Positions 36,077-48,640 of a DNA stretch of 64,000 bases are shown here, one piece after another (position 1 is the first letter of the stretch; each line of letters starts with the position of its first letter). Position numbers and translations under genes: made by a program. The DNA comes from Periplaneta americana (lineage: Eukaryota; Arthropoda; Insecta; Blattodea; Blattidae), in assembly GCF_040183065.1 (NCBI RefSeq), contig NC_091119.1, positions 61,242,892-61,306,891 of the forward strand. Reading direction: 5' to 3'. The notes beneath the pieces were generated by a model. The model had not been told where the DNA came from, did not search any database, and worked only from the letters and a program-made list of their open reading frames with translations.

Positions 36077-37514
36077 TGTGTTAAATTTTAATGTACCTTG
36101 TTAACATGTTTCGACCTATTTTCGGTCATCTTCGGAACTGGTCGTTGTTGGTCTTGGCGCTTCTTGTTTCCTGTGTGAGTGCGTTCGTAGTGTAGAGTCA
36201 AAGAGTGTATGTGTTTTGAAATTGAGTTGTGTGTTGAGAATATCGTTGAGGTATATTTTTGTGTGTTTGTATATTTCATATTGTTCTAGTGTGTTGAGTT
36301 TCTGGCTTTTTGGTTGGATGTGCAGTATTTCCTTGTCTGTGTTGATGTCTCTGTAGGTGTGGTTGGCATTTGTGATGTGTTGTGCATATGTGGAGGTGTT
36401 TTGTAATTTTGTTATGGCTGTGACATGTTCTTTGTAACGTATTTGAAATGATCTGTCTGTCTGTCCTATGTAGAAGTTGTTGCAGGTGTTACATTTGAGT
36501 TTGTATACGCCTGTGTGATTGTATTTGTTTGTTTGTGTTGTTTATGTGTTGAGATGTTTTTGTAGAGTGTTATTTGTTCTGTATGCGATGTTGTAGTTTA
36601 ATTTCTTGAATGAGGTTGCAATTTTATGTGTGTTTTTGTTTTCGTATGTTAGTGTGATGTATTTTTCGTGTTCTTGTGTTTGTGTTGTATTCTTCTGTTT
36701 TTTGTGGTTTTGTTTTGTCCTATATAGAAGTTGTTGCAGGTGTTACATTTGAGTTTGTATACGCCTGTGTGATTGTATTTGTTTGTTTGTGTTGTTTATG
36801 TGTTGAGATGTTTTTGTAGAGTGTTATTTGTTCTGTATGCGATGTTGTAGTTTAATTTCTTGAATGAGGTTGCAATTTTATGTGTGTTTTTGTTTTCGTA
36901 TGTTAGTGTGATGTATTTTTCGTGTTCTTGTGTTTGTGTTGTATTCTTCTGTTTTTTGTGGTTTTGTTTTGTCTTACGTATTATGTTGTCTATTATGTTA
37001 GGGTTTATCCGTTTTCTTGTGCTATGTATTTGATTGTGTTTAGTTCTTCGTTGTAATCCTGTTGGTTCATTGGTATGTTGAGTAGTCTGTGTACCATTGT
37101 TCGGAATGCAGCTTGTTTGTGTTGTATGGGGTGGTTGGATGTGTTGTGTATGTGTACAACGAACACATCACTGCCATAACAAAATTACAAAACACCTCCA
37201 CATATGCAGAACACATCACAAATGCCAACCACACCTACAGAGACATCAACACAGACATGGAAATACTGCACATCCAACCAAAAAGCCAGAAACTCAACAC
37301 ACTAGAACAATGTGAAATATACAGACACACGAAAACACACCCCAACGATATTCTCAACACACAACTCAATTTAAAAACACATACACTCTTTGACTCTACA
37401 CTACGAACGCATCCACACAGGAAACAAGAAACGCCAAGACCAACAACGACGAGTTCCGAAGATGACCGAAAATAGATCGAAACATGTTAACAAGGTACGT
37501 TAAAATTTAACACA
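36077..37514 (-). mobile_element. Penelope-like element fragment with inverted terminal copies
   Basis: The minus-strand reading from about 37100 to 36090 passes a KKTKQNHKK-type linker and reaches the GIY-YIG endonuclease: HTGVYKLKCNTCNNFYIGQ, TDRSFQIRYKEHVTAITKL, ending SSEDDRK. A ~254-bp block (36462-36715) is tandemly repeated (36716-36970), duplicating the GVY...YIG coding segment. An inverted copy of the last ~356 bp (36077-36432) occurs at 37159-37514 on the plus strand, where it is open as a 128-codon frame. Penelope-like elements are known for GIY-YIG domains and complex pseudo-LTR arrangements. Confidence 0.75.
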
Positions 37515-37860
37515 AAGTTCTTATCATACATATTCCGAAGTGATACAGTGTTAAAAGTTGTGTAATCAAGATGTATAATACATTTAAATTTAAATAAATT
37601 AGTTTTTTATCAAATGAATTATGTTTCATATCATCTATTTTTTGCCATAGTGGACGAAATAGTCAGTGGACGAAAACATAATGGATGAAACATGAAAATG
37701 GGCTAAATGGTCAGTGGACAAAACTTAATGTACGAATCATGAAATGGACAAATATGTCAGTGGACGAAACGTAGTGGACCAAAGGTCCTATAACGGTCTA
37801 CTCTGTTGCGCGTTGCTCGGAAGCTTTAGGTAACCAAACGCAGGACTCTAGTTATAAGTT

Positions 37861-39014
37861 ATAACTAGACTTCGTTTAATTGCCACACGCAGCATGCAAT
37901 CAGGTTGCCGATGTACGGTAGTATAGAAGAGGTGAGCGACCGCCCGGTCTCGTAGCAAAAGCAGTTCATGTTAAGAGATGTGACCAGTTCAAATAGATAG
38001 AGCAGCTACAGCTAATGTATACCTATGTAAGCACTTGTTTTTGCATTACTGTGGTTGGAATAGTCAAAGCTTAACATTTGTTCAGTGCAGACAAGAATTC
38101 AATCAAACATACTACAATGAGAGTGTACAATGAGAGTGTTGCTGTTCCAAACAATTGCTCCTGGAATATCCTTACCCCCGCAGCCAGTCTTGACCCGTTG
38201 GAAAACGTGATTGGATGCTGTTAATTATTATGCAAAATATTACTGCAAAATAATGGAGGTAATTGATGCATGGATAGCACAGACAGTTCCGCTGTTGCAG
38301 CTGTAAAATCATTGCCTTCTGAATAGCAATTGGAAGATATTCTGTTCATTGATTCTAATTTTAAAATCGTGTCCAAAAGCATCACCATGTTAGAATCGTC
38401 TAAACTACAACTCTCAGAAGCCCTTGATATAGTGTATAAAGTATCACAAACCGTTATCAAAAATAACAATTCACTAATTTCAGAAAAAGTGAAATGTAAG
38501 TTGAGAAACATTATTGTTAAAAATTCTGACTATTCACAACTTCGTATTATAAATGATGTACTATCATGTCACGACAAGACGTCTGAAGTTGGTGTACTAA
38601 AAAGTAGTGACTTTCCGTTCTTCAAATATGCACCTATTACATCGTGTACATTTTCCCAATATAAAAACTGTTTGAGTGACCATCGCAGTCGCTCAAAATG
38701 TACGTAATTCTTCACTGCAATGCACATATTCAAGGATGATGTGAGTATCTTACATTAAATTTTAAGAGTTAATATATCTCACTATAAAATATTTGTGTAT
38801 TTACATGTTTAGACGTTTCCTACTTCAATGATCATTCATTATATTTCTTGAATGCAGGTTACAGGTTTTATTGTAACCGCAGTATACTGCTCAGTGTTTA
38901 TACATAAGAGGCATACTCCATCCGTTGCACATCCGCTTCTCATACAGTCTATACCGCGTGCGTAGAAAACCTAACGATTCTCGTGGCAATTCCACGAAGT
39001 CTAGTTATAACACA
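37861..39014 (+). mobile_element. hAT-type element, internally decayed
   Basis: Ends share inverted TATAACTAGACTTCGT and AATTGCCAC blocks (37861-37890 and 38980-39014). Within, 38165-38707 reads LPPQPVLTRWKTWLDAVNYY with one break, then from 38330 DILFIDSNFKIVSKSITMLE...FFKYAPITSC and FSQYKNCLSDHR, the C-terminal hAT region. It is closely parallel to the pseudogene at 13440-14951 but lacks the N-terminal two thirds and the DVERS segment. Confidence 0.72.
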
Positions 39015-39190
39015 GTAGTTGATACAGCGTCATTATATAACCAAGTAAAATGATTGCCGTTTAGACTTATTATCATTAGACTTAATTTTTTTAGACATTT
39101 GTTACGATTGGACATTTTGTACATTAGACAAAGACATTGCCTTGATAATCCATGTTGAATCTTTCGTACACTACTTTTAACACTTGAATG

Positions 39191-40215
39191 TAAATAATTG
39201 ATTAAATGGCGATCTTACTCGTGTTAATTATGTAAGCATGTGCGGCTTCCAGCTGTTTCAGTGCTACTTGACGCCATCCTCAGAGCCTTCTGTGTCTCGA
39301 CGTCATCCCAACTTCGCTGCCTGTTGTATGGGTGCGTTCGTGTGATGAAGAGTTGAGTCAGATAGTGTGTGTTCTGAAATTGATCTCTGTGTTGAGAATT
39401 TGATTAGGGTGTGTTTTAGTGTCTGTATATTTAATATTGTTCTAGTGTGTTGAGTTTTTGGTTTTTGGGTTGTATGTGTAGGATTTCCATGTCTGTATTT
39501 ATGTTATTGTATGTGTGGTTGGCATTAGTTATGTGTTCGGCATATATAGATGTAACTTATTGTGTCCTCTGGTTATTGCTTTAATGTGTTCTTTGTATCG
39601 AGTTTGGAATGTTCTGCCTCTCTGTCCAATGTAGAAACTGTCGCAACTATTGCATGTGAGTTTGTATACGCCTGTGTGGTTGTATTTATTTATTTGTTTT
39701 GTTTGTGTGTTGAGATGTATTTGTAGTGTGTTTTCTGTTCTGATTGCTATGTTGTATTTCTGTTTTCTGAATGAGGATGAGATCTTGTGTGTGTTTTTGT
39801 TTTCTTATGTTAGTGTGATGTATTTCTTGTGTTCTTGTGTTTGTGTTGTCTTTTGTGTGTTTTTGTGTTTGTTGAGTTTTTGTTTTGTCTTCCTTATGAT
39901 GTTGTCTATTATGTTTGGGTTGTAACCATTTTCTTGTGCTATGTATTTGATTGTGTTCACTTCTTCATTGTAGTGTTGTTGGCTCATGGGTATGTTGAGT
40001 AATCTGTGTACCATTGTCCTGAATGCAGCATGTTTGTGCACTATTTGACTCAATTCTTCATCACACGAACGCACCCACACAACAGACAGCGAAGTTAAGA
40101 TGACGCCGAGACACAGAAGGCTCTGAGGATGGTGTCAAGTAGCACCGAAACAGCTATAAGCCGCACATGCTTACATAATTAACACGAGTAAGATCGCCAT
40201 TTAATCAATTATTTA
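39191..40215 (-). mobile_element. Penelope-like element copy framed by 174-bp inverted repeats
   Basis: The minus-strand frame from 40080 to 39805 reads HAAFRTMVHRLLNIPMSQQH and EVNTIKYIAQENGYNPNIID, the thumb/linker after a Penelope-type reverse transcriptase. It continues, with breaks, to HTGVYKLTCNSCDSFYIGQ and RGRTFQTRYKEHIKAITR (GIY-YIG endonuclease). Inverted repeats 39191-39364 and 40042-40215 bracket the copy. The polymerase palm is missing, so it is truncated and non-functional. Confidence 0.78.
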
Positions 40216-41190
40216 AAGACATTGCAATTTTTTAGACTTATCAGTAGTAGATTTACCGACCTGAATGGTGTCTATAATTTTATTGCGAAGTTGTTGTAAC
40301 TAGTAGTTAGATGAAAGTCTAGTGGTAATTTTTAAAAACAAAGTAGAACTATCTTTGTCTACGAAGTATTAGTTATTTCCTGGCCCTTTAAAGGTAGTCA
40401 GTCCTATTCAACAATGCCCAGCTATTTTTCGACGTAGCGACAGATCCTTTGCCAATTAGTCTTCGCTAGGCCGTTATGTTGTCGTCGACATAGACAGACC
40501 GCAGCGATGGGGTTGGAGGGTTACAAATAATTTGGCAACAAGGTTCCCAAACGAGCGTTCCCATCTGGTGCGGCGGATGCTGCAAAATGAGCGCGGTAAT
40601 GGAACCGGAGCTCTGCCCCAAAATAAGCGGCGAGGGTCTGCACACGTGTGCCCCACCATTAATCCACACTTGTTCCCATACAAGTAGCCTAGCTACTGTC
40701 CAGGGTTACGCAAAAATAAAATATTTCATTTATGCTTATTTAGGCGGGTTGACAATAGACAACAAAATGCAAGCAAATAATAAACGGTGTGACGAAGATC
40801 ATGCATATTTTCTCATTATAGTTTTACGTGTTTCTCATGTCTTAAGTTCCTTTATTGAAATTGAATTGAGAATTGTAGCAATTTATTAGTATTATTAATT
40901 ACTACAAAAGTTCTAGCACTCCCCTGAAAGAGAGTGATCACGTGCTGAGAGAAGTAACAAAATTACAAAGTTAAATTATAATAAATAACATCTTAAAATT
41001 AATATTCACTAATAACAAAGTGCTCAGATACATTTTTGTATTTAAAATTATTTAAGTGAAATACGTGAGGCCATTTCTTTATTATCTTTTATAAATTTTT
41101 CGATTCTAGATATAGGATTCAACACAAGGGTAAATTACAGTAAATAATAGCTTGAAAATTAATATTCACTAATAACAAAATAGTTACATA
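40216..41190. other. no recognised gene; one GC-balanced block
   Basis: 40430-40690 is less AT-rich than its surroundings and open in several frames on both strands, but shows no domain I know. The rest is AT-rich. Confidence 0.35.
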
Positions 41191-41191
41191 T

Positions 41192-41201
41192 ATTTTTATA
41201 T

Positions 41202-41240
<39 letters not shown>

Positions 41241-42130
41241 TGTCCATAACAAGGAAAAGCCCCACTTACAATAGACAGTACAGATAATAAAACATAGAAT
41301 TGCATAGGCTTATAACATGAAAAAAGAGGTAAAACAGATACAAGCGTAATTACAAATTAAAAATGGAAAAGAGAAGAAAAAAACAAATAGATACCACCTA
41401 AATAAAATACACAGATACAGATATAAATGAAAAACACCAAATAAAAACAAATCAAAAAGAGCTAAGTACAGACATCACAGCCAAAAATGCAAAATATAGG
41501 CGTAGCTATAATTGGCAAATTGCAGAGCAAATACAACACCATGTGAACAAATTCAATGTACAGCACTACACAGCAGGCCCAATAGGCTCAATTCATTTAT
41601 TAAAAAAACTCACTAACACAGAACATGTGTTTCAAGTAATGCTTTACATACCGTAACTTTTTCTTGTACATATTGTACGATAACGAAAAATCTAAATCCT
41701 GTTTATTTGATAGATGATTGTAAGTTCGAAGCATTAATAAAAGTGGAGACATTTTATGAGATAGTGTTTTTGTTGTCTGTAAATAAAAGAGAGATCGCTT
41801 TCTCAAATGTGATTTACCAATATTGAAACTAATTAGCTGTAGAAGATCAGGGTTGTCTATTAAGCCATTTATGGTTTTGAACAAATACATTTGTTGTGCT
41901 GTTATCCTGCGACTACTGAGAGATGGTACATTAAATTCAACCAGCATGGATTCATAAAATTGGAATATGTTGTAACATGAATGTTTTTTCATATATAGCA
42001 GTTTTAGGATTTTATTCTGTACTCTCTCTAGAATGACCGAGTGCGAGTGATAGTGAGGGTTGCAAACTATAGATGCGTACTCTAATTTACTTCGTATTAA
42101 ACTATTATATATTTTATTATTATATTATTT
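41192..42130 (-). mobile_element. Jockey/CR1-like LINE 3' end
   Basis: Minus strand: SLIRSKLEYASIVCNPHY (about 42100), then a 130-codon frame 41992-41600 with VPSLSSRRITAQQMYLFKTI, NGLIDNPDLLQLISFNIG and a C-terminal F...L...V segment. The 3' UTR follows, containing GGGGCTTTTCCTTGTTATGG, and ends in a (TAAA)n tail at 41240-41192. Truncated 5' of the polymerase C-terminus. Confidence 0.78.
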
Positions 42131-42639
42131 TTATTATTATATATTTTTTACTTTTTTATATTTATTTTAAGGATGTTTGAGTTAAATACAGTAAATGGGG
42201 GTATTTATTTATTAATTTGTTATAAATTCTAGGGCGAATATTACTACTATGATTGAGAGCAGTGCTTGTTAAACACTTACAAGGTATATTCGCGAAGTGC
42301 CTGACTGATAATAATATAAAATCAAATAGGATGGAAAGTTCAGCTGTAATCAATGTTTATGGTTTCAATTGTAGCTGACCATAGTGCAATAATTATACAT
42401 GTTTACGAGCCTACTTAGATATTGGTATAATAATGAATATGGAAGGAAACTCAGCTATAAATAATGATTATTCTACTAATTTTAGCTGTCCTTACATCTA
42501 CTATATGTTTGAAGGTGTTGATGTAAACGACAATAAGCACATTGCGTGAATGATGCATTTCTGCAGTTGGGAGTTGAGCAACTCGAATCTTCAGAGTCCG
42601 AGATAACATTGACAGAAGCTTCAAAGGCATCACATTGTG

Positions 42640-42824
42640 TGACTGCAACCTGTGTATATTTTTGTGTAGCTTTACTTTGTTTGTAGTGTTTTTTTCTCTC
42701 TCTTTATTTTTTGTGTAGCTTTATTTTGTATATAGTGTATTTTTTTCTCTGTTTTTCTATATTATTGTATTTGTATTCCTGATGTTGTGGAAGAGAAGGC
42801 CTGATGGCCTTAACTACACCAGAA

Positions 42825-42867
<43 letters not shown>

Positions 42868-42926
42868 ACAAATAAGTAAGTAAGTAAATAAGTAAATAAG
42901 TAAGTAAATAAGTAGAAGTAAATAAG

Positions 42927-43001
<75 letters not shown>

Positions 43002-43012
43002 ATTCAACTGGA
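42640..43012 (+). mobile_element. LINE 3' UTR with long (TAAA)n tail
   Basis: GAGAAGGCCTGATGGCCTTAAC near 42795 precedes about 175 bp of TAAA-type tetranucleotides with TAAG interruptions (42828-43003). The same 3' end, in opposite orientation, is at 47155-47300, and a relative at 56275-56403. Periodic frames through the tail are not genes. Confidence 0.75.
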
Positions 43013-43639
43013 AAAGTAACTTTCTTCCAGGCATGCTTAGTCATGTTAGTGAACATGGTGACACTGAACTGATTATGGGTAAGTGCATGCAGGTTGATGA
43101 TAGCGTTATGGCTCTGGAGGTCAATATCAATTTTGTTAGTAAAACTCTCTCACAAAAATGTTTGGTGAACTTCTTCCATTGACGAAAAAACTATACATAC
43201 AGCAGTTGAACAAGGGAAGTTGCACCAGGTGGAGTGGCTGTTACCTGTATGTGTTTATCCCCCATATTCAATGAACAAATGCAATGCTTGATCCAGCAGA
43301 CAAACGGTGGTTAGAATTAATTCGTAGTACACCATATATTGAATTTAAATCAATAAAAATGTTCATAAAATATTTCAAAAACAATTTATAAACAATCAGT
43401 TTGGCTTTGTGTGCTTCATCTGTGATCAGCTGTAGTTTTAAAATTATTTTACCCAGTGAATCAACAAGATCTAGGACAAGAATTAACGCAGTTTTCTCAG
43501 GTCATTAGTAACGATTGCAGAGTACGGTAGCTTTCATAACTTATTTTGCTATCTTGAACCAATAGTTTCACTTTTAAAATTCTGACGAGTATTGAGTATA
43601 AAATATATGTTAAATTTGTAACCCCAATTTATCATATTT

Positions 43640-44290
43640 CATTACACGTTAAAATGTTAATATTGTTGTTTAGTCAACTGTCGGAAGACAGGTGACACTC
43701 CACAAATGATACCAATATCTGGATAAAGAAGTACGGAAGAATCTGATGAAGTACTTCGTGTGGAGTGTTGCATTGTATGGGGCAGAAATATGAACATTAC
43801 GACAAAGTGAATAGAAACGACAATAAGCATTTGAAGTGAAGTGTGGATATGGAGAAGAATGTAGCGTGTGAAATGCACAGACAGAATAAGAAATGAAGCT
43901 GTGTTAGAAAGAGTGGATGAAGAAAGAATAATTCTGAAACTGAGTGTTTCTTAGTAAAAGAGCTTAACCACATCTCTAAAAGGTTACAATCTACACCAAA
44001 GCCACTTTATTAAACCTCTAAGAATATTAATATAACCAAGAACTACAGAAAGAGGAAAAGAATTTGTCTGGGTCACTGTGGTTAAGAAGAAACTGCCTAC
44101 TGAAGGATTTGCTGGAAGGAATGGTGAACGGAAAAAAGTTGGAAGCTGAAGAAGATCCTATATCAGATGATGTAAACGATAAGATATATAGGTCGTATGC
44201 GGGAACTAAAAGTTTGGAGAATGCTGGGTTTGCAGTGAAAGATCCGCCCTGAGGCACAAAACTATGAATGGAACTGTGAATGAATGAACA
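43640..44290 (+). pseudogene. LINE reverse transcriptase C-terminal fragment
   Basis: Broken frames read RKNLMKYFVWSVALYGAE, TDRIRNEAVLERVDEERIIL, then SGSLWLRRNCLLKDLLEGMV and NGKKLEAEEDPISDDVNDKI. This is the C-terminal region of an insect LINE (LGHWLRRNCLLKDALEGM-type ending). Degenerate; ends in a TGAATGAATGAA tail. Confidence 0.7.
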
Positions 44291-46780
44291 GTAAAAATAA
44301 GCATTTTATGTAAACTCGTGAAAAATTAATTACATGTAGGCCTCTGTATATACTTACGGTTTTACTAATAAACCATGTATGATTTTTATACAAGACTTAT
44401 GGAGAGTTGGGGCAGAAAACGTTACTAATAAACCATGAATAAGCGATGGATGAATACGTAGCGTGTAAAGTTATACATGGGAATTTATTCTCAGTAGGTA
44501 TACATCGAAATCCCCTGTTTAAGTGTTATATCTAGAGAAAAAATGACCGCCTTTTAACAGCTGTTCGTATCGATTGTCGTATTATGATGATGGTTGCCTT
44601 GTAACCACAGAAGAACAAACCAAAGAGCACAGAATAATTGGAATAATACTGCTGTAGCTGTACTCTTTGATCAAAATATAGCGTAGTAATCGATCAGGCC
44701 CAGTTGTACTATCGATACACTAGCGGCACACTAGCGGATTTTATAGAGAATCTCAGTTATTCTGTTACTTTCGTAATAAAATAATGACGAAACTATGACG
44801 TAGCTGTGTAACAGTTGTGTTGTTATACACGTCATATTAGTCAGGAATTTACACACGATTTATAAACTTATATTCGTTGTGCAAGTATAAGAAAGTTAAA
44901 CGTCTGGCTTAGAGTTTTTATTATTAAGACCGTAAAAGTATAGGGACATCATTTTATTTTTATTTCAATTTTTATTGTACCTGAGTTTTTGAATGTACTT
45001 CACTCCCACCTTTCTACTAGTAAACTTCCAACCGTTCTCCACACAGAACCAAGGCCGCGTATGCAGTCAAAGTCGTCTTACGGTCACAGTACTGAGTTAG
45101 TGAGTATAGTACGTTCCAGAAATATGTTCGCGTTTTCCAGTGACGAAAGAGCTTTCAATATTGAATCATATTTTCGCACAGGTACTGTCGTCCGTTTGCT
45201 TATGTCGCATTCCGGTTTCCCCCACCCGCTTCTACTCGTCCCTCTGTAAAGGCTAGTGGCTGGGCTGTCTTAGCTCTTTTCTGAAAGCATTAATTTCTTT
45301 TAGAAATTGGACGTCTACATAATATTATACACCTGTTTAAATTAACTTAAATAAAAGAGCCTCGTTAATTAATTGTCACGTGATTTCCCTCCTTTCCAAG
45401 ACCCTGCGAAAAAAACCACTTGGACGGACAGTAGATAGTATGCCTGAGTAATTTTATCTTTTCGGATGGGGCAGAAGTGAAGATTGAACTTACAGTACGT
45501 AAGGTACTCTTTTATAGAGTAAGTACAGAATTATTTCAACATGAGTTACTAGTACGAAGGATAAAACTGGTAATTGGAATTAGGTACAATAGTCTATAGT
45601 GCGACAATATGAAAAAAAAAAAGAATTGAAGCCTGTATCGAAATAAACGGCCACTATTTTTAAAAAATGTGTTTAAATATCCATATTATGATTATTTTTC
45701 AATTTAACTTCATTCTCTATAGTGTACGCTAATGTGCTGTAGACAGTATAATGTACACTGCTTAACGAATACGTCCGAATGGATAGCTCAGTTCGTGAGT
45801 AAAAACACTTATTATTAATACAGTATTGTATTTTGATTTAACAAAAACCTAATGAAAATTATCAAACTCAAAATCGCGATATTTCCTAGTTTACGTAAAT
45901 GGATGAACTACTTTTCTTCCCTCCTATACCTAGTAAAGTGATCTGTTTGTATTTTACACCAGTATCATCGAACTCCAGTCGTGGAAAGAGGTAGCAAACG
46001 GTGTTTCCGGTTCTCAACCATTAATACAAAGGTTTAGCCAGGTTAATATTAGAAATGTTAGTAAATATAAAGCGGTGTCCTTGTATAAGCTTAATTTATA
46101 AATTAAGTAAAATAAAAAAATGTGGGATTATAAAGAATATATTTTATGCACAATTTAGGAAACAGATATTATTATTATATTTATTTGGGTGTATATTAAA
46201 TAATTTAATTCAGATGTCTTCTGAATGCTCACGATCCTAGCCATCGTACGTCCTGTTCCAGTAACGTTTTCAGCGACTGAATCTGTTGCACATGTACACA
46301 GTTCCGACTCGTTACGCTCTCGCGTTTTGTTTACTATGCAGCGAGCTGAGAATGCATTGGGCCTTGCTTCCCCTGATTTATTCGCAGGCAAAGCGTCGTT
46401 CTCACCTCGGAAAAATTTTTCCGAAGAAACCGGAGCCGTCATTATTCATTCCTCTACGGGACAGCTAGAGCACAAGGGGCGGTAGTCTGAACCTCCCCCA
46501 TTCGTCACCCTCCCCCACGACTCTCGTGCTCAGGGTGCACATTCCTCGGCAGTGTAAGTTCTGCTTCAGGAATGTTACACACATCACGTCCCTCTGGTTC
46601 CTTATTCTTCGTGATTGCTAGAACACTCTCCGAGAGATCCTGCCCCGGTTGATAGAGTAATCAGTTGTGAATGACGTCATTACGTAAAGGATTATAAATT
46701 GTGGATTAGGAGGGTGCGAGTTAGAACGTGTGTGAAGGACAGAGCTGCTGAGATCCAGAAAGCGTCATATAAAATAGTAC
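44291..46780. other. no recognised gene
   Basis: 44340-44440 has a short duplicated CTAATAAACCATG segment. 46210-46650 is relatively GC-rich, with open frames on both strands but no motif. No splice-linked coding sequence was supported. Confidence 0.4.
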
Positions 46781-46789
46781 AAAGCTTGT

Positions 46790-47130
46790 TTCCATAAGTT
46801 AAAGCAGCCGGTGACCAAAATTCGAGCTGCAGTGATTACATGCGACAAACAGCCTATGAAGTAATGAGACGGTGGAAAGGTACTTGGCATGAAAACTACA
46901 ACCAGTGATGGTTCCTGTACTAACATCTTGATCAATCCCGCGGATAAAAATCTCAAACTTTGCTGTATCAGTAATGTCACTGCTGTCATCAAGAGCCAGT
47001 GAATAATATACGATTTTTCTTGCTTCTTTTTTTAACCTTCCTCTTGAATATAATCAGAAATTTTCTAAATTCTTCTCTCGATACTTGGTCAAGAAATTTG
47101 TAGTTTTTCAAAATTAAAAACTTCTTATGG
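46790..47130 (-). pseudogene. hAT transposase fragment (ZBED/GTF2IRD2-like)
   Basis: Minus strand, broken: QVSREEFRKFLIIFKRKVKK, then YYSLALDDSSDITDTAKFEI and FIRGIDQDVSTGT. The ALDxSxDxxDTAxxxIFIRG motif with its catalytic Asp is typical of this hAT branch. Only about 110 codons remain. Confidence 0.6.
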
Positions 47131-47154
47131 ACAAGTTATTTAAGCTATTTTAAT

Positions 47155-47720
47155 CATTTATTTATTTATTCTGGTGTAGTTAAGGCCATGAGGCCTTCTC
47201 TTCCACACCATCAGAAATACAAATACAATAATAGAAATAAAAAGAGGAAAAAAACACTATAAACAAAGTAAAGCCACACAAAAATATACACAGGTTGCAG
47301 TCACACGAACTTTAAATGAGTGATTAAGTATCATAATTAATTGTATCCTAACTAATTAACTAACATAGGCCTAAACAAGAAACTTGCAATTTTAATCTAG
47401 AGTAAAAAAAAAACACACACACGAATCAACACTTCTAGTAATACCTAAAAAGCATTAAATAAGACAAAATTTGTCAATTTAATTTTGAATTGTGATAAAG
47501 TCCAGCAGTCCCTGACGTCATTAGGTAACGAATTCCAGAGGCGCGGTATTTATACAGTATAGGATGAGTATAAAGACGTTCTATGATGAGTGATAGAAAG
47601 AAGTGTTTGATGCCGGTTTCGAAGAGTTGTAAGAAATCTCTCTTTTGAGAAATTCTGTTCTATTAAAAGCGTTTAGAGAAGAAGATATTTCGAACCCCAT
47701 TAGGTAGCTGACTTCCTTAC
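47155..47720 (-). mobile_element. LINE 3' region, opposite orientation to 42640-43012
   Basis: On the minus strand it ends GAGAAGGCCTCATGGCCTTAAC, CACCAGAATAAATAAATAAA, the same family as 42640-43012. The body to 47720 shows no intact frame. Confidence 0.65.
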
Positions 47721-47989
47721 ATTTATTTATCTCATCTTTCTCTTCCTGGCTAAGATTTAAGACATGTCAATTCCTGGCGTTTAACAGTTCGTTGGCACAT
47801 AATATTGAATCAGTTTTCTACAGTACTATTATTAAATGAATAACTAATAAATAGTTACCCTCATCTGAAGATGAAGAAGATTAAAATTGAGATAAAACCT
47901 AATAATTTTATCCTCCTAGGGAGAAGATCTAAAAATATCAATATTCATGCACGTACAAAAGGATTATAGAAACACATACTTAGTGGTTT

Positions 47990-47991
<2 letters not shown>

Positions 47992-48035
<44 letters not shown>
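47992..48035. repeat. (AAT)n microsatellite
   Basis: Uninterrupted trinucleotide run. Confidence 0.95.
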
Positions 48036-48036
<1 letters not shown>

Positions 48037-48640
48037 CTATTCAGCGTGGCAATTAATGTTTCTATAAGGCCTATACTCCTACTTGAACCGTCGAGCAAAG
48101 TAAACATATTACATTTTGTCCGACAGAACAACAAAAAAGTTCTAGTTCTCATTCTTTACGAAACCATCTCTTACTGCTTGAAGAGACAGAGTTTGTAAAG
48201 CGACATGATACCGTCACTGTTTGCCTTCAGTACGTGAAAGAAACACACAGCAATGTATAGGAAACTCCTCGTACCCGTTTGAATGTCTGTGATTATACGA
48301 TGTAATCATGACACCCGCTTTGGTTACCGCTAAGTTAAAGGGACTGAAGGCCATATTCAGGAATGTCACTTCAACTTTCAACTTTACTTTCATACGCTTT
48401 AGTCGTAACTTAGACTAAAGCTAGTAAGATTCGAGATGACCAACCGTATACCTTAATTTTCCTGAACAACTGAGACATTTGTTTACTACGATAAAATTAA
48501 GTTTAAGGGTTCAACTGGATGTAGAAGATGGCAGTTTCCAAGAATTAATGAATTATGCGTTCTGTGCCATATTCAGAGGCAGGTATTTATGAAGATTAAT
48601 TTTTATCATTTGTGTTTTTTAATATTGGTATTGTTGGAGA
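48036..48640. other. no recognised gene
   Basis: GCCATATTCAG occurs at 48350 and 48578, possibly ends of a small repeat. Confidence 0.35.

Noticed and set aside
42810-43056. Frames encoding periodic Leu-Phe-Ile-Tyr peptides
   Set aside because: Translation of the (TAAA)n tail of a LINE on the opposite strand.
46155-46485. Possible coding exon in the GC-richer block
   Set aside because: Open frames on both strands lack recognisable domains and clear splice partners.
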